From Tricholomella constricta (Eukaryota > Basidiomycota > Agaricomycetes > Agaricales > Lyophyllaceae): a stretch of DNA of 64,000 nucleotides. The stretch covers positions 744,001 through 808,000 of the forward strand of contig JAACJP010000004.1 of NCBI GenBank assembly GCA_013368375.1, read 5' to 3'. A model generated the notes under the pieces. The model did not search any database, had not been told where the DNA came from, and saw only the letters and a program-made list of their open reading frames with translations. Shown piece after piece: positions 21,384 through 32,420 of the stretch; the stretch's first letter is position 1, and every line of letters starts with the position of its first letter. Position numbers and translations under genes: made by a program.

Positions 21384-24055
21384 ATGGCAGCTCCAACTAC
21401 CGAAGGCCATGCCACCAATGCGTACAAGCTTCCCAGTTTCTCCGTCGACGAGGCGCGCCCCATGAAAGTGGTGGCTATCGGCGCCGGCTACAGCGGTACG
21501 TCCCGCCGATCAGAGTTGACTGACAACCATCTCATCACGGTCCCTTCGACACAGGCATCACCGCAGGCGTCAGGTATGTTACACAGCTGCCATAAGGGAG
21601 TACGGGGAGCCGGCGTGGTGCTAACACGGTATTTTTGTGATATAGATTCCGCCAGCGCGTGAAGAACGTCGACATAACCGTTTACGAATCGAATGCCGGT
21701 GTCGGCGGGACGTGGTTCGCGAACAGATACCCGGTCAGTCCCCATGCTGACATCTCGACATGCGTTCAGTTACTTATGCAGTGCGTGTGTCGTGTAGGGT
21801 TTGGCCTGCGATATCCCTTCGCATGCGGTACGTGCCTCGCAACACCGCCTAACGATTTATCAGCTCAACTTGCTATCCCCCTTAACCAGTACCAACTTAC
21901 ATTTGAAAACAAGGCATGCACACTCTCTATTCATGCGCACGCAATTAATTGACCCACCCTTTCCAGACCGACTGGTCCGCATTCTACGCGCCCGGCCCCG
22001 AGATCCGCGCCTACCTTAACCACGTCGTCGACAAATATAAGCTACGCCCCTTCATCAAGCTGCGGCACCGCATCACCGGCGCCGTGTACAACGCCCAGAC
22101 AGGCAAGTGGCACCTGAAGGTGCGGCGCCCGCGCGCGGGGTCAGAGACGGAGAAGGGCGAGCATGTCGTCTGGGACTGGACGACGGACTTTGAGGAGTTC
22201 GACGACACGGCGGACGTGGTACTGGCGGGAATGGGCCCTCTCAGTAGGTGGTCGTGGCCCGATATTGAGGGGCTGGAGAGCTTCAATGGGAGGGTAATGC
22301 ATAGTGCGCAATGGGATATGGGTGAGGACGGGAAGGGCACTTGGCAGGACACCGTCAAGGACTGGGGCGATAAGCGGGTGGGGATTATCGGTGTGGTGAG
22401 TACTACTTCCTGTGGTGTAGTGGGAGGAGTCTGATGTGATAGTGTTTGGCGTGATAGGGCTCGTCTGCGATTCAGATGGTCCCCGCGCTTCAGTCCCGCA
22501 CCCGGCATGTGACGAACTACGTCCGTGGCAAGACGTGGCTTTCTGCGCCCTTCGTTAGGGAGAGACTGGATAAACTTGCAAATGGGGAGCCAGTCAGCAA
22601 CTGTGAGTCACAAAGCGATTTCGCACACCTGACAAGAGCTCATACAACCACTAGATATCTTCACCGAGGAAGACAAGAAGAAATTCCAGGATCCAGCGTA
22701 TTATAATGACTTCCGGTGGCAGCTAGAGAGCGAGCTGAATGTACGTTGTCCGATTCGGTTCTTGAGTGCACTGGCTCATACGATGCTTTTCCCCCAGAGC
22801 GCGAACCCTGCCACCCTTCGAGGAAGCGCGATGCAAGAGGGCGCTAAAATCGCATTCAGAGAAGACATGGTGCAGAAACTCGCAAAGAAGCCGTGGATTG
22901 CCGACCACTGTAAGCATTCTCGCCTTGCTTCCATGCAGGGCCGCCGAACTGACCGATCCGTAGTGATCCCCGATTTCGCACCCTGCTGCCGCCGTCTGAC
23001 GCCCGGTCCCGGGTACCTCGAGGCACTCTGTGCAGACAACGTAAGCTCGCCCACCCGCAAGTTACAAATATAACGGCTCACATAAGAATGTCAACAGGTC
23101 GATTTTGTCCCAACACACATCAGCAAGGTCACCCCGACCGGTATTGAGACTGTCGACGGCAAGCACCAAGACCTCGACATCATCATTTGCGCCACTGGTG
23201 CGTTCCTCTATACCCAGCCTCTTCCTTCCAGACGCTGAACTAGTTTCGTCTTCTCAGGCTTCGACACATCCTTCCAGTTCGACTTCCCCATCCTCGGGCG
23301 CAAAGGCGCCGACCTTTCCAAGAAATTCGAGCCGCACCCCCGCACATACCTCGCAGTCGCCGTCGATGGTTTCCCGAACTGGTTCTCGTGCCTCGGGCCC
23401 AATGCCGCGGTGGGTGCCGGCTCGCTCCTCCTCGTATGCGAGCGCCAGGTAGACTACGCCGTCGCGGCGACACTGAAGCTGCAGCGCGAGCGCCTGAAGA
23501 GCATCGAGGTGAAGGCACAGGCCGTGGACGACTTTGACGCGTATCTGGAGAGCTACTTCCCGTCGGTGCGTGCTCTGGACTTCCCCGACTGAGCTGCTTC
23601 TGACGTTGGGCGATTGAATGATTCAGACGGTGTACAGCGAGAAGTGCCGGTCGTGGTACAAGGCTGGAAAGGAACAGGGCAGAGTGATGGCGCTCTGGCC
23701 AGGTAAGCATCACTGGTTCGATCCTCGTATCTTGCTGATGGGTGTGGGTAGGTTCGGCACTGCATGCTGCACGGGCTCTGGCGAACCCTCGATGGGAAGA
23801 TTATGAGTATGAGGGTCTGGACGATTCCGTCAAGAACCGGTTCTACTGGTTGGGCGACGGGCAGACTGTTGACGATAAGGATTCCAATGGCGACAGTGAG
23901 TGACTCTTGTGCATGAGTGCGATGTATTTGGATTAACTGGTGTGGTTTGCAGAGGCTTGGTACCTGAAGGAGGTTGATTATCCACCTGGTGAGTGTTTGA
24001 AGGGCTGTTGAAGACATACCTTGCATCCGCTAACGGTTCAGCAGTGCCTGCGTAA
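21384..24055 (+). CDS. Flavin-containing monooxygenase, Baeyer-Villiger type
   Basis: A multi-exon gene starting MAAPTTEGHATNAYKLPSF. The FAD-binding Rossmann motif VVAIGAGYSG is followed, after two introns, by VYESNAGVGGTWFANRYPG (GG-W motif). The Baeyer-Villiger fingerprint FxGxxxHxxxWD is intact as FNGRVMHSAQWD at 22282-22317. The second nucleotide motif is RVGIIGVGSSAIQ (GxGxSA; the Gly-Ser-Ser comes from the next exon), for NADPH. IICATGFDTSF matches the late ATG motif. The last coding codons (PPVPA or PPAVPA, depending on the acceptor) precede TAA at 24053. Estimated 620 residues, normal for the family. Reaction: NADPH- and O2-dependent insertion of oxygen next to a ketone, or S/N oxygenation; substrate unknown. 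No clustered biosynthetic genes nearby. Confidence 0.9.
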
Positions 24056-24162
24056 TATGTCAAAGCATTTTAAGTCTCGAATAGATATGTAACCTGTAAT
24101 TTAGACGCCACTATATGCGAAGTTTATGATGAAAACGGTGCGGGGCGGTGAACGAGGCCGGT

Positions 24163-24199
24163 CTTCTTGTCCGCTGACACGGTGTCAGCGGACAAGAAG
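24163..24199. repeat. 18-bp inverted repeat with 1-nt spacer
   Basis: Arms 24163-24180 and 24182-24199 are exact reverse complements around a single G. It sits 107 bp after the monooxygenase stop and 169 bp before the next start codon, so it could form a hairpin in the 3' end of the first transcript or in the 5' leader of the second. Confidence 0.9.
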
Positions 24200-24368
24200 C
24201 AGGGTTTGTTTCGATACCGCGTGTCAAGAATTGAGCCCACGATCACTTTGCCTTGTATCTCCTCCTTGATTCTGGCTACACTTGCAAAATCTCTGCCCAG
24301 CTGGGCTTTCCTCTCAGTGCAGGGTGACGGAAGTACAGAAGCAGTATAAATTTGCATGTAAGCAGGAA

Positions 24369-27300
24369 ATGGCGCCTAATTTCTTTACCAAACTCGTCAA
24401 TAAAGCGGCGACTCCAACACACTCCCGCGATCGCTCAGACCGTTCTGTGGAGTCTCCACGGTCAAGCACATCCAAGCCTCGTAGCAGAGCCCCGTCGTCT
24501 GCTGCGCCCATGCCTCCTCCTCCACCGCCCAGATCGCCGTCACCCAACCCAAAGGTACAGCAACCAACAAAAGTCGAAGAAAAACCCCGCATTCCAACCT
24601 TCATCACGACCAACGTCGATGGCGGCGAAGAGTCTGGTGCCGACTCGGACAGTACATTCCCCAGCGTGACAATTGTGCCTCCGTCCCCCTTCCTTGGCCA
24701 CCGCGACCTCTCGCGCTCAAATTCAGACACGAGTCTGGCGAGTTCGGCAAATCACCGGCCTGATGGACCGCCAAGCAACAATAACAACAGCAGGCCGATC
24801 AGCACAGGTCGTACGACATCGCACTCAGCAGCGACAACCACCGCAGACGGCGAACCTGAGCTATCGACCCCGACGACGCCACGCCCACGGACACCATCCA
24901 ACGCTAGCCGTCCTCGGACCAAGTCACGCTCGCGGCCTGTCACACCGGTGTCGTCAGCTGAACCCAACCAGCCCCAAATGCTCGAGTCGGCCGCTGAAAT
25001 CCGCAAGCAGTCGTCTAATCGCTCCCTCAAACGCCCTCCTCCTGTCAATGTGAACCACGCTCGTGCAGCGACAGCCCCTCCACCCCAAGGACGAGACTCG
25101 AATGAGAGCCAGGATGGTCAGACTGCCGTATACACCTCGATGACGCCCATCGTCGAGTCTCCCAAAGCCATGCAAATGCTAGATTACACTAGCCCTACCA
25201 AGCCAAGCTCTACCCCGCAGCAAACATCCCCATCTGCGAGCTCGACCTACCTGACCTCTCCCGCACGCGATGCCGACTCTGCGTCTATCATCTCCAATAA
25301 TAACAAGGACAAAAAGCGCCCCTGGCGCCGCTCTACCGCCTCACGCAAGCCCACCGGCCTCGCAAACGCCATCGCCGCCTCCAGCCTGGCTATGGCCAAT
25401 CACAGTCTGACTGCGGCCCAACAAGCCCAGTTCTCCGCCGCAGCAACCGCGCAACAACAACCGCCTAATTCAGCGTCTACCGTCCGTAAATTGTCCACCT
25501 CGGGCTCGCCGCCGTATTCCACCCCGTCTGCCAGCACTTCGTCGCGACATCTCAAGAATAAGTCCGCCGAGATGTCACCCCGGTCCGCCAAGTCCATCCG
25601 CTTGGCGCGTTCCCCCCGCCGTGGCGGGTCTTTGTCCATACACAGTGACAACGCCTCGGAGTATTATGGCGAAGACCGTCCGGACTATTACTCGGGCTTG
25701 GAGGACAGTTCTGATGACGGCGGATCGTCGTCTGAGGACGACTTGGAGGATCTCGATCTCGGCGAGGACGATATACCCGTCACTGGATTTGCAGTCGCGA
25801 GCAACAAGCGGAACGCGGACTTTCACGAGCTTTTTCCCAACATTCCAGAGGGCGACTACCTCATTGATGGTAGGGCCTTTTGTAGCTTATTAAACTGAAA
25901 GCGGCTAACCGCTACTTTTTTGCAGATTACGGATGCGCATTGCAAAGGGAAATCCTCATTCAAGGCCGCCTGTATATTTCAGAAAACCACATCTGCTTCC
26001 ACGCGAACATCTTTGGATGGATCACGGACGTACGTGCCTTCATATTACACCCCCGCTTTCATTTAATCTTAATGATCGCCCGTAGCTCTCAATACCGATC
26101 AATGAAGTAAAGCACCTCGAGAAGAAGATGACCGCCTTCGTAATCCCAAATGGCATCCAAGTAACCACCCGCCAAGCGAAATATACCTTCGCTTCTTTCC
26201 TCTCGCGCGACACGACCTATGACGTCATCTACAATATCTGGAAGCTTGAGCGCCCCGACGACGCGAGCATCATCTCGAGCGTGGGCGGGCGCACATCTTT
26301 TGACGCGCCCAGCCTCGGCATGGAACAGCCGGCTGCCGGAGAGGTGGCGAAGAGCATGCTCCCCGTGAAAAAGGCGACGATGTGTGCGTGTGGGAGGGAG
26401 GGAAAGCACCTCGCGGAGACGGCGCTCGAGACGGTGCTCCCGGGCACACCGGAGCGCATACACAACTTGATCTTTGCGAGTGGGTTCATGAAAGACTTCA
26501 TGGCGGTCAACCAGAAGCTCATGGGTGCGTGTTCTCCCTCTTTTGTTTCGCGGCATTTGATGACATTCGTTAGACATCCAAATCTCGGACTGGACACCGA
26601 CGGCGCCGGGCTCGACGCTGCTGGCGCGGAACATGTCGTACATCAAGCCTCTGAACGGGAGTCTGGGGCCGAAGCAGACCAAGTGCGAGCTGCGCGACGA
26701 GACGGTGTACAGAGACTTTGACGATTACGTGGTCACGATGACGACGACGCGGACGCCGGACGTGCCGAGCGGCGGCGTGTTCGCGGTGAAGACGCGTACG
26801 TGCATTATGTGGGCGAGCGCGGTGTCTACGCGCATCGTCGTCACGACCGAGGTGGAGTGGACCGGGCGCAGCTTCATCAAGGGTGCGTCACTCTGCATTG
26901 CGCTTTGCCATTTACTGACGTCGTTTTCGTACAGGAATAATTGAGCGCTCGGCCATCGACGGGCAGAAAGTGTACCACGGCGACCTCGAAAAGGCAATGC
27001 GGGGCTACATTAAAGAGCACCAGTCCGAGTTCGTGCCAGAGGGCGTGGACCCGGCCGCGCTCTCGCAGGCGGTGTCCGTGGCGAAGGCGATCGAGCCGAG
27101 CGAAGGAGTGGCGGAGAAGGCGCCGGGGCTGTCAGAGGAGGAGGAGCGCAAGAAGCGGGAGCACGAGCGGAACCAGCGGGGGCTGCAGTGGGCGTGGGAC
27201 ACGTTCGAGGGGGCGTCGCAGGTGGCACGGCGGAGCACGCGCGGTGCGATCGAGTTGGTCGGGGACGCGTGGGAGCAGTCGACGGCGACGGCGATACTGT

Positions 27301-27629
27301 GGTTCATCATTGTGATTCTGGTGTTTAGCAATTTGTGGACGCTGATGCGTGTGGGGAAGAGGGAGGAGGCGTCGTTGAGGAAGAGCTTGAGGAAGGAGGA
27401 GGAGAGGGAGAAGTGGGTGCAGGGGGTGGTGACGGCGTTGTGGGATGAGCTGGGAGCGGCAAAGGCGAATCAGGTGCCGCAGGCGTCGTATGGGGCGCTG
27501 CCGCCTGTTGCGGCGAGCTGGAGGGAGGAGGTGACGCAGCTGCTGAAGACGCTGGATTCGGTCGATGACCGGATACAGACCCTTCGAAGCAGCTTGAACT
27601 CGGTGGAGCGGTTGGATAAGATGGACTAA
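24369..27629 (+). CDS. GRAM/VASt sterol-transfer protein of membrane contact sites (Lam/Ysp2-like)
   Basis: About 990 residues. A 480-residue Ser/Pro-rich disordered N-terminus with an acidic end (SSDDGGSSSEDDLEDLDLGE) leads into a GRAM domain: NADFHELFPNIPEGDYLIDD, then ALQREILIQGRLYISENHICFHANIFGW. A VASt (StART-like) domain follows (TALETVLPGTPERIHNLIFA ... VVTTEVEWTGRSFIKGIIE), and near the C-terminus one hydrophobic segment (AILWFIIVILVFSNLWTLM), then coiled coil. Known: this order is that of yeast Lam/Ysp proteins and animal GRAMD1, which sit in the ER by the TM helix and carry sterol between ER and plasma membrane. The start at 24369 (MAPNFFTKLVNKAATP) resembles family N-termini; an upstream in-frame ATG at 24282 is less likely. 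Five exons; stop TAA. Confidence 0.92.
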
Positions 27630-28030
27630 AGGGCTGGTATGCCCGTTGTCTGTGGCACTCGTTTGTTTTTGTGGATTTGGGATTCGGTTTACATGCTTCT
27701 TCTGAACTTGCTTTGCACTCAACTTTTATCAGCCTTTCTATCATGACGAGTCAGTCTCCATGTGCACTTTTTTGATACCGAGAATACTTAAACGCCTTTA
27801 ACCAATGTGCTTGAAGGAGTTCAATTTCTACAAATGAAAGGAATGTGGTGCGTATGCAAGTTTGTTGGATAAAAATTGGCAAACCTCGACAGAACGGATT
27901 GCGAAGAGTTCAGAAATGCTTGTGGTATATCGTGATGGGACTGCGGGATTTAGTTGTGCTGCAGCGGAATGTACAATCCATAAACAAGATTAATTTAAAT
28001 GCCATCTCATGCCTCGTTGATGCGTAGTGG
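27630..28030. other. Convergent 3' spacer, no gene seen
   Basis: Lies between the stop codons of two converging genes. It is AT-rich and should contain both polyadenylation regions. Confidence 0.5.
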
Positions 28031-28920
28031 TCACGGTCGTCGACCCAGGCCACACAGGGTTAGCGCCGCCTTCATCATATCGTCGTCATCAGCCGCAGGG
28101 TGCAGGGCCTCGGCCTTCAGCCCTCCTCCGGGTACCATGGTCCATCTGACGTCCCCTCCCGCCAACGTACACGGCGGTGTGATGGCCTCGTCCGTTTCCT
28201 CGTCCGTCCAGTCTAGCTTGCCCCGTTGCCGCTCGCGTTCCCTCTCCCGGGTCCTCTCCTTTTCCTTGGACCCTCGCCGTGGCCGCGACCCCATTCCATG
28301 CCTGTCAGACAGCCGCGCGGCCGCACATGCCCACTCCAGTGTGCGTTTCGACCGCCTGAATTCGACGTACTCGCGCAGGGGAGGACTAAACGGTGGCGCG
28401 ATAGGTGAGCTCGGCATGTTGTCCCATATCGTGGCGTTAGGGTCACGCTTACGCGTCGGCGTGCGCGGTGGTGGCATAGGGAGCTCCGAGCGCGAGGCGA
28501 CGCGGTCAAGCGAGGGCCGTGAGGCGCGGTTACTGGGTGTCATTGCGACTGCCGCCAAAGGTGACGAGGAAGATGGACTCCGTCCGGTGTTGTTGTTTGT
28601 GGCGTTGCTAAGCGCGACCTTGCGCTCTGTCTGCCGCTTGTTCTGAAACCAGATCGTGACGGACTTGGTTTCCCTGTGAAAGTGAGGTGAGTGGCAACGT
28701 GTAGAAATTAGGTGGGGGGAAACACGTACATTCCCCCGAGCTTGGCGACCGCGTCGCGGTCCTCGCGAGACGGATGTGAGTTTTGGTGGAAGAGGTTTTC
28801 GAGCATGGTGAGCTGATTGTTGGTGAAGCGTTTGCGGGTGCGGCGGGCGACAGTGTTGCTGCCCGCCGCGTCGTCTGAGGAGACGCTTGCAGTGGAGGAG
28901 GTCCGGGACAGCGAGGGCAT
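28031..28920 (-). CDS. Homeodomain transcription factor
   Basis: Two exons (28730-28920 and 28031-28673) spliced by a 56-bp intron give 277 residues. The homeodomain covers about residues 23-80: RRTRKRFTNNQLTMLENLFH, then SREDRDAVAKLGGME, and helix 3 TKSVTIWFQNKRQTERK, with the invariant W, F, N and R. The intron interrupts the domain before helix 3. C-terminal to it are a Pro-rich region and a charged Arg/Glu tract, then an acidic DDDDMM near the end. The TATAAA-like element about 50 bp upstream supports this ATG over upstream ones. It is a typical, non-TALE homeodomain; not obviously a mating-type HD1 or HD2 protein, as no partner HD gene lies divergently. Targets unknown. Confidence 0.88.
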
Positions 28921-28966
28921 GGAAATGGGGTGGGGGACGGAGGAATAATTTGATTCCGGCGGGGGG

Positions 28967-28974
28967 TTTATATA
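28967..28974 (-). promoter_or_regulatory. TATA-like box of the homeodomain gene
   Basis: Reads TATATAAA on the minus strand, about 47-54 bp upstream of the chosen ATG at 28920. Spacing is short but usual for a compact fungal promoter. Confidence 0.45.
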
Positions 28975-29043
28975 TTCATTTCCACAAGCGTGTTGTTGAT
29001 TACAACCAAACTTTACACGCGCCAACAACGCGTACGACGACAT

Positions 29044-29049
29044 CACGTG
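29044..29049. promoter_or_regulatory. CACGTG E-box in divergent promoter
   Basis: Palindromic CACGTG inside TCACGTGA, 124 bp upstream of the homeodomain start and 100 bp upstream of the oxidase-like start. Known as a bHLH binding site (Cbf1, Pho4, SREBP-like). Confidence 0.4.
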
Positions 29050-29114
29050 AACGCGTCTCGCGGCCGCGGGTGTCCCCGACAAATCGGTGGCATTTTGACG
29101 CGACGTGCCAGTGA

Positions 29115-29122
29115 TGACGTCA
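29115..29122. promoter_or_regulatory. TGACGTCA CRE-type site in divergent promoter
   Basis: A perfect 8-bp palindromic ATF/CREB site 27 bp upstream of the ATG at 29149. Known to bind bZIP factors of the Atf1/CREB class, often stress-responsive. Function here is inferred from the motif only. Confidence 0.45.
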
Positions 29123-29148
29123 CGCCAATCTACCTTCCGCCAACGACC

Positions 29149-29925
29149 ATGGCGTCTTCAACTGCACCTCGTTGGAAGACGGCCATTGTAAACGCCTTAT
29201 CAGAGCACGAAAAAGCCGTCGGTAGGCGCACAGCCCATCGTTAACATCGCTGTCGGCATTGATGCGCTTTTTCAGTGATCCAACTCGCATCCATTGACCC
29301 AACCACGCCTATCCCCCACGTCCGCTCCCACATCTTCCGTGACTTTATCGCCCCAAAATCCAATCCCGCCCTCCCCCTCATCATCACCACCACCGACATC
29401 CGCACACCCAAGACCACTCAGATCATCTCGAACCCTCATGTACAGATCGCCTGGTGGATCGACAGCACGCAGGAGCAGTTCCGCATCTCCGGCCTCGCAA
29501 GCGCGATCCCCACCCCAGCGAACGCGCTCTACAAGCATTTCCTGCACAATGTAAGAAATGCAAAGTCCACAAGCGCGGTTGCTGCGCTGAGCAGGGAGGG
29601 CTTTGATTGGGAGGCGAAGAGGAAACAGATGTTCAAGAGCATGAGCGGTCATATGAAGGCCAGCTGGTGTAGACCTGTGCCTGGGACCCGCTTGGAGGGC
29701 GAGGAGGAGGAGGCGAGGAAGTGGCCCGTCAAGCTCGAGGAACCAGGTGACGATGCTGATGAGGAGACCAGGAGGAACTGGGAGACTGCATTGGCCAACT
29801 TTGCATTGCTCATTGTGGACCCGACCGAGGCGGACTTTTTGGAACTCGGTGTCATGCCGAATCGGAGGACGAGATTTTGGAAAACCATTGATGGTGCATG
29901 GGATTCTGAGGCTGTAGTTCCCTAA
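29149..29925 (+). CDS. Pyridoxamine-5'-phosphate oxidase-like FMN-binding protein (Alr4036 type)
   Basis: Exons 29149-29221 and 29276-29925 (54-bp intron) give 240 residues. The protein starts MASSTAPRWKTAIVNALSEH and has the split-barrel signature: VIQLASIDPTTPIPHVRSHIFRDF, LIITTTDIRTPKTTQI, PHVQIAWWIDSTQEQFRISG. The end carries FALLIVDPTEADFLELGVM and an Arg-rich NRRTRFWK, as in family members that finish RxRF. Known: pyridoxamine oxidase-like proteins bind FMN; this Alr4036 branch has no firmly assigned substrate. Divergent from the homeodomain gene with a 228-bp shared spacer. Confidence 0.82.
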
Positions 29926-30189
29926 ATTGTTCCTCTCCCGACGATGCACTCTTCGACTCTAGACGTTCAAGTGATTCTTTATGAACCTTGTACAATTGCA
30001 TGACCCAACTGCTTTGCAAAGGACGCTTTCTTTGATATTCGCGCTCATGTAGCCTACCCGCCAATAAAGATTTTACAGACCAATTCTACAATCTACAAAA
30101 AGTACAACAACGGGAAGGGTATAAAGAAAAATAAGAGATAGTCGAGATGTTACCTTCTCTGCTCCAAAAGCCAATTTATTATTAATATT

Positions 30190-30798
30190 TCAGGCCTTCA
30201 CCTTCTTGGCTTCAGACTCCTCACTTGCCTCCTCCCCAGCCTCTTCTGCGAGATCAGATATGCTCCTCTTTTTGTTGTTCGATGGCACGGGCACGGGCGC
30301 CTCTTCGACGTATTCATCGTCTTCCTCGACCTCCTCTTCCTCTTCTTCCTCCTCCTCAGCGGTATTGGGCTTGAAACACGCGTTAAGCACTCAGTATCGG
30401 GGAACTCTGGTAAAGACTTACATCTCCCAACAACATTGCGGTCAAACTGGCTTGTCTCTCCTATGGATCCTATGAGCGCCCACACAGCGTGAGCATGAAT
30501 GATGAAAACACCAACCGCATCCTCCTCGTCATCATAGTCTCCTTCTTCTTCTTCTTCTTCTTCTTCTTCCTCCTCCTCCACCTCTTCGGCGTCTCTTTCT
30601 GCCTGTTGAACGAAAAACAGTGGTCAACAGCTCTCCCCAGACGACCAGCGCACACGCATTCACCTCGTCATGAACCTCATACTCGTCGCTCTCCTCTCCA
30701 GAATCATGTTCCCCCTCATGCTCCCCAAGAAACTCCGGCTCCTCCCCTCCCAGCGCCTCTAAAACTTCAGCCGCGCTCTTCTCAGCAGGCTCCGACAT
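30190..30798 (-). CDS. Small acidic, probably nuclear, disordered protein
   Basis: Four exons, all phase 0 (30664-30798, 30516-30602, 30422-30460, 30190-30369), give 146 residues. N-terminus MSEPAEKSAAEVLEALGGEE; then long Glu/Asp runs from exons 2 and 4 interrupted by one non-acidic 13-residue exon, ERQASLTAMLLGD; the end has a basic cluster NNKKRSIS and finishes EAKKVKA, which could act as nuclear localisation signals. The long Glu run is encoded by a trinucleotide microsatellite at about 30542-30570. Acidic proteins of this kind often chaperone histones, but no histone-binding motif is visible, so the function is unknown. The exon 2 donor (GTTGGT) is weak, so that junction is less certain. 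Confidence 0.6.
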
Positions 30799-31212
30799 CT
30801 CTGTGTTGTGTTGTCTTGTAGAATTATAGGTGGTGTCTCTGGTGCGGATGGGACCGGGGCTGGCGTAAATACGACTCTGCGGGTGTAGGGGCCCCGGTGG
30901 GATGAACGGAAGCAGTGCGGTGTGAATAAAATGTTCTCGCATCTGACACCTTCCCCCGTTCAAACCTGAGCCCGGCGCGACGTGATGCCGCAACTGGGTC
31001 ACGTGAGGCGACGCGACGCGTCCTCGAGAAACTTGAAAGAAATGCAGTCTGATATTTTCAGTCAATGCAAAACATATTTCATGATTTTTGATTGAGGGGG
31101 GATATTTTTAGCGTTATTTATTGATCCTTTCTTTTCCTCCAGTGTAACAAAAGCTGCGCGCGAGATGTTCGATGGTTGCGATGCAGCCTGTTGTGTTGAT
31201 GGTCTGATTGCC

Positions 31213-31470
31213 TGTCGATCTTTTCCCCCATTTCCCCCGTGTTGCTGTATATATTTATATGCGGAGCTGTGGAGAGTGCATACATCGAAACTGTCAAAGT
31301 GTTGCTGTATATATGTAGATCTACATACGTCGATCTATGGAGAAACTGTGAGTACATAGTACATCGAAACTGTCGATCTTTTCCCCCCATTTCCTCAGTG
31401 TTGCTGTATACATATATATATATCCTACATATGCGGATCTATGGACGGTGCATACATCGAAAAACAGCTT
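31213..31470. repeat. Three imperfect tandem copies of an 80-90 bp AT-rich unit
   Basis: The unit contains TGTCGATCTTTTCCCCC, GTTGCTGTATATAT, an ATGCGGA-GCTATGGA stretch and GCATACATCGAAAC. Copies begin near 31213, 31296 and 31371; the middle one lacks the C-run. A 16-bp palindrome (TATGTAGATCTACATA) lies at 31312-31327. It follows the acidic gene's promoter side and precedes the 7-TM array. No coding content. Confidence 0.65.
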
Positions 31471-31644
31471 AGGCTCGGAGGATCGTATCAGCTGCATGGC
31501 CACTTTGGTGCTTTGGCGTCATTGCTGTCATTGTAGCTGAAACCACCGCCCGACGAAGGCGAGTAGCGGCGGGGCGCTCTGAGCTGTATCGTCTCAACGG
31601 CGATCTGATCGTCTGCCCTTTTTAAGGGCTATGCCTTGCTTTTT

Positions 31645-32420
31645 CTAATGTAGTGGCGGGCTCTGTGCGGTGGAGACAACGGACAACAAAATGGAGTTGA
31701 TGGGGTTATTCACGGCGTATGTGATCAGGAATATCAACGCGAAGGCGAGATAAATTAGGGCGGACTCGACAAATATGGTCGCGAGCGAGACGTGGTCGCT
31801 CGCGTGGCCCCTGGGGAGCATGGCGACGATTCTGCGCCGAGAGTATTGAGAATGAGGTTGAGGCTCAGAGAGAACACAAGACGTGAGGTGCCGTAGATGA
31901 GAGGGAGGATGTCCCGCACCAGGTCGAGTACTAATCACCCAAAGTGTGCCTGTGACTGTGGAGCATGGCTATTCAGAGAATGGTGTCAGGTGGGTACTTG
32001 AGCCATTCGCTGGGCAAGGCCAGCAGCAAAAGACTTGGGAAAGCGAGGACTGGGTAGGCGATCCAGCCCCCGAGGACGGACCAAATGACCCAGCAGCGCC
32101 AGAGTTAGATAGTACAAGCACCGTCGTAATGATTCTGGTAAGCCCAAGAAGAATCAATGATACCGAAGTCGTTATCACAAGAAGATCCGAGAGGAAGGTG
32201 AGTAAAAATAACAAGGCGACGAAGACGGTGCTGATGGGGTGGGGTTCTCTGGCCGCAGTTGATTGTAGATGAGTATCCTTTGGACGAGGTAGGACTGGGC
32301 CACCACGAAGATTGTTTGAGCGCAGACTCTGCACGCAGTTCTATAGACCAAGCGGAACACGGCACGTTTCTTGGCATGTCTCGAAATCCAGAGGTAAACA
32401 GCAGTTGATGGGTAGATATA
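31645..32420 (-). pseudogene. 7-TM paralogue copy A, broken by frameshifts
   Basis: Pieces align by eye with the intact copy at 33765-35043 but lie in different frames. One frame gives TIFVVAQSYLVQRILIYNQ; the next piece (STVFVALLFLLTFLSDLLV) is in another frame after an apparent deletion; then LWRCWVIWSVLGGWIAYPVL; then LPLIYGTSRLVFSLSLNLIL out of frame with flanking pieces; then DHVSLATIFVESALIYLAFA up to a stop at 31645, before the last TM helix. At least two frame shifts and missing ends argue for a relic. Diverged functional splicing is unlikely given the missing start and C-terminus. Confidence 0.7.

Noticed and set aside
27132..27744. Two long minus-strand frames under the sterol-transfer gene
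   Set aside because: Antisense shadow of a GC-rich coding exon; composition is Arg/Pro/Leu-rich as expected of such shadows.
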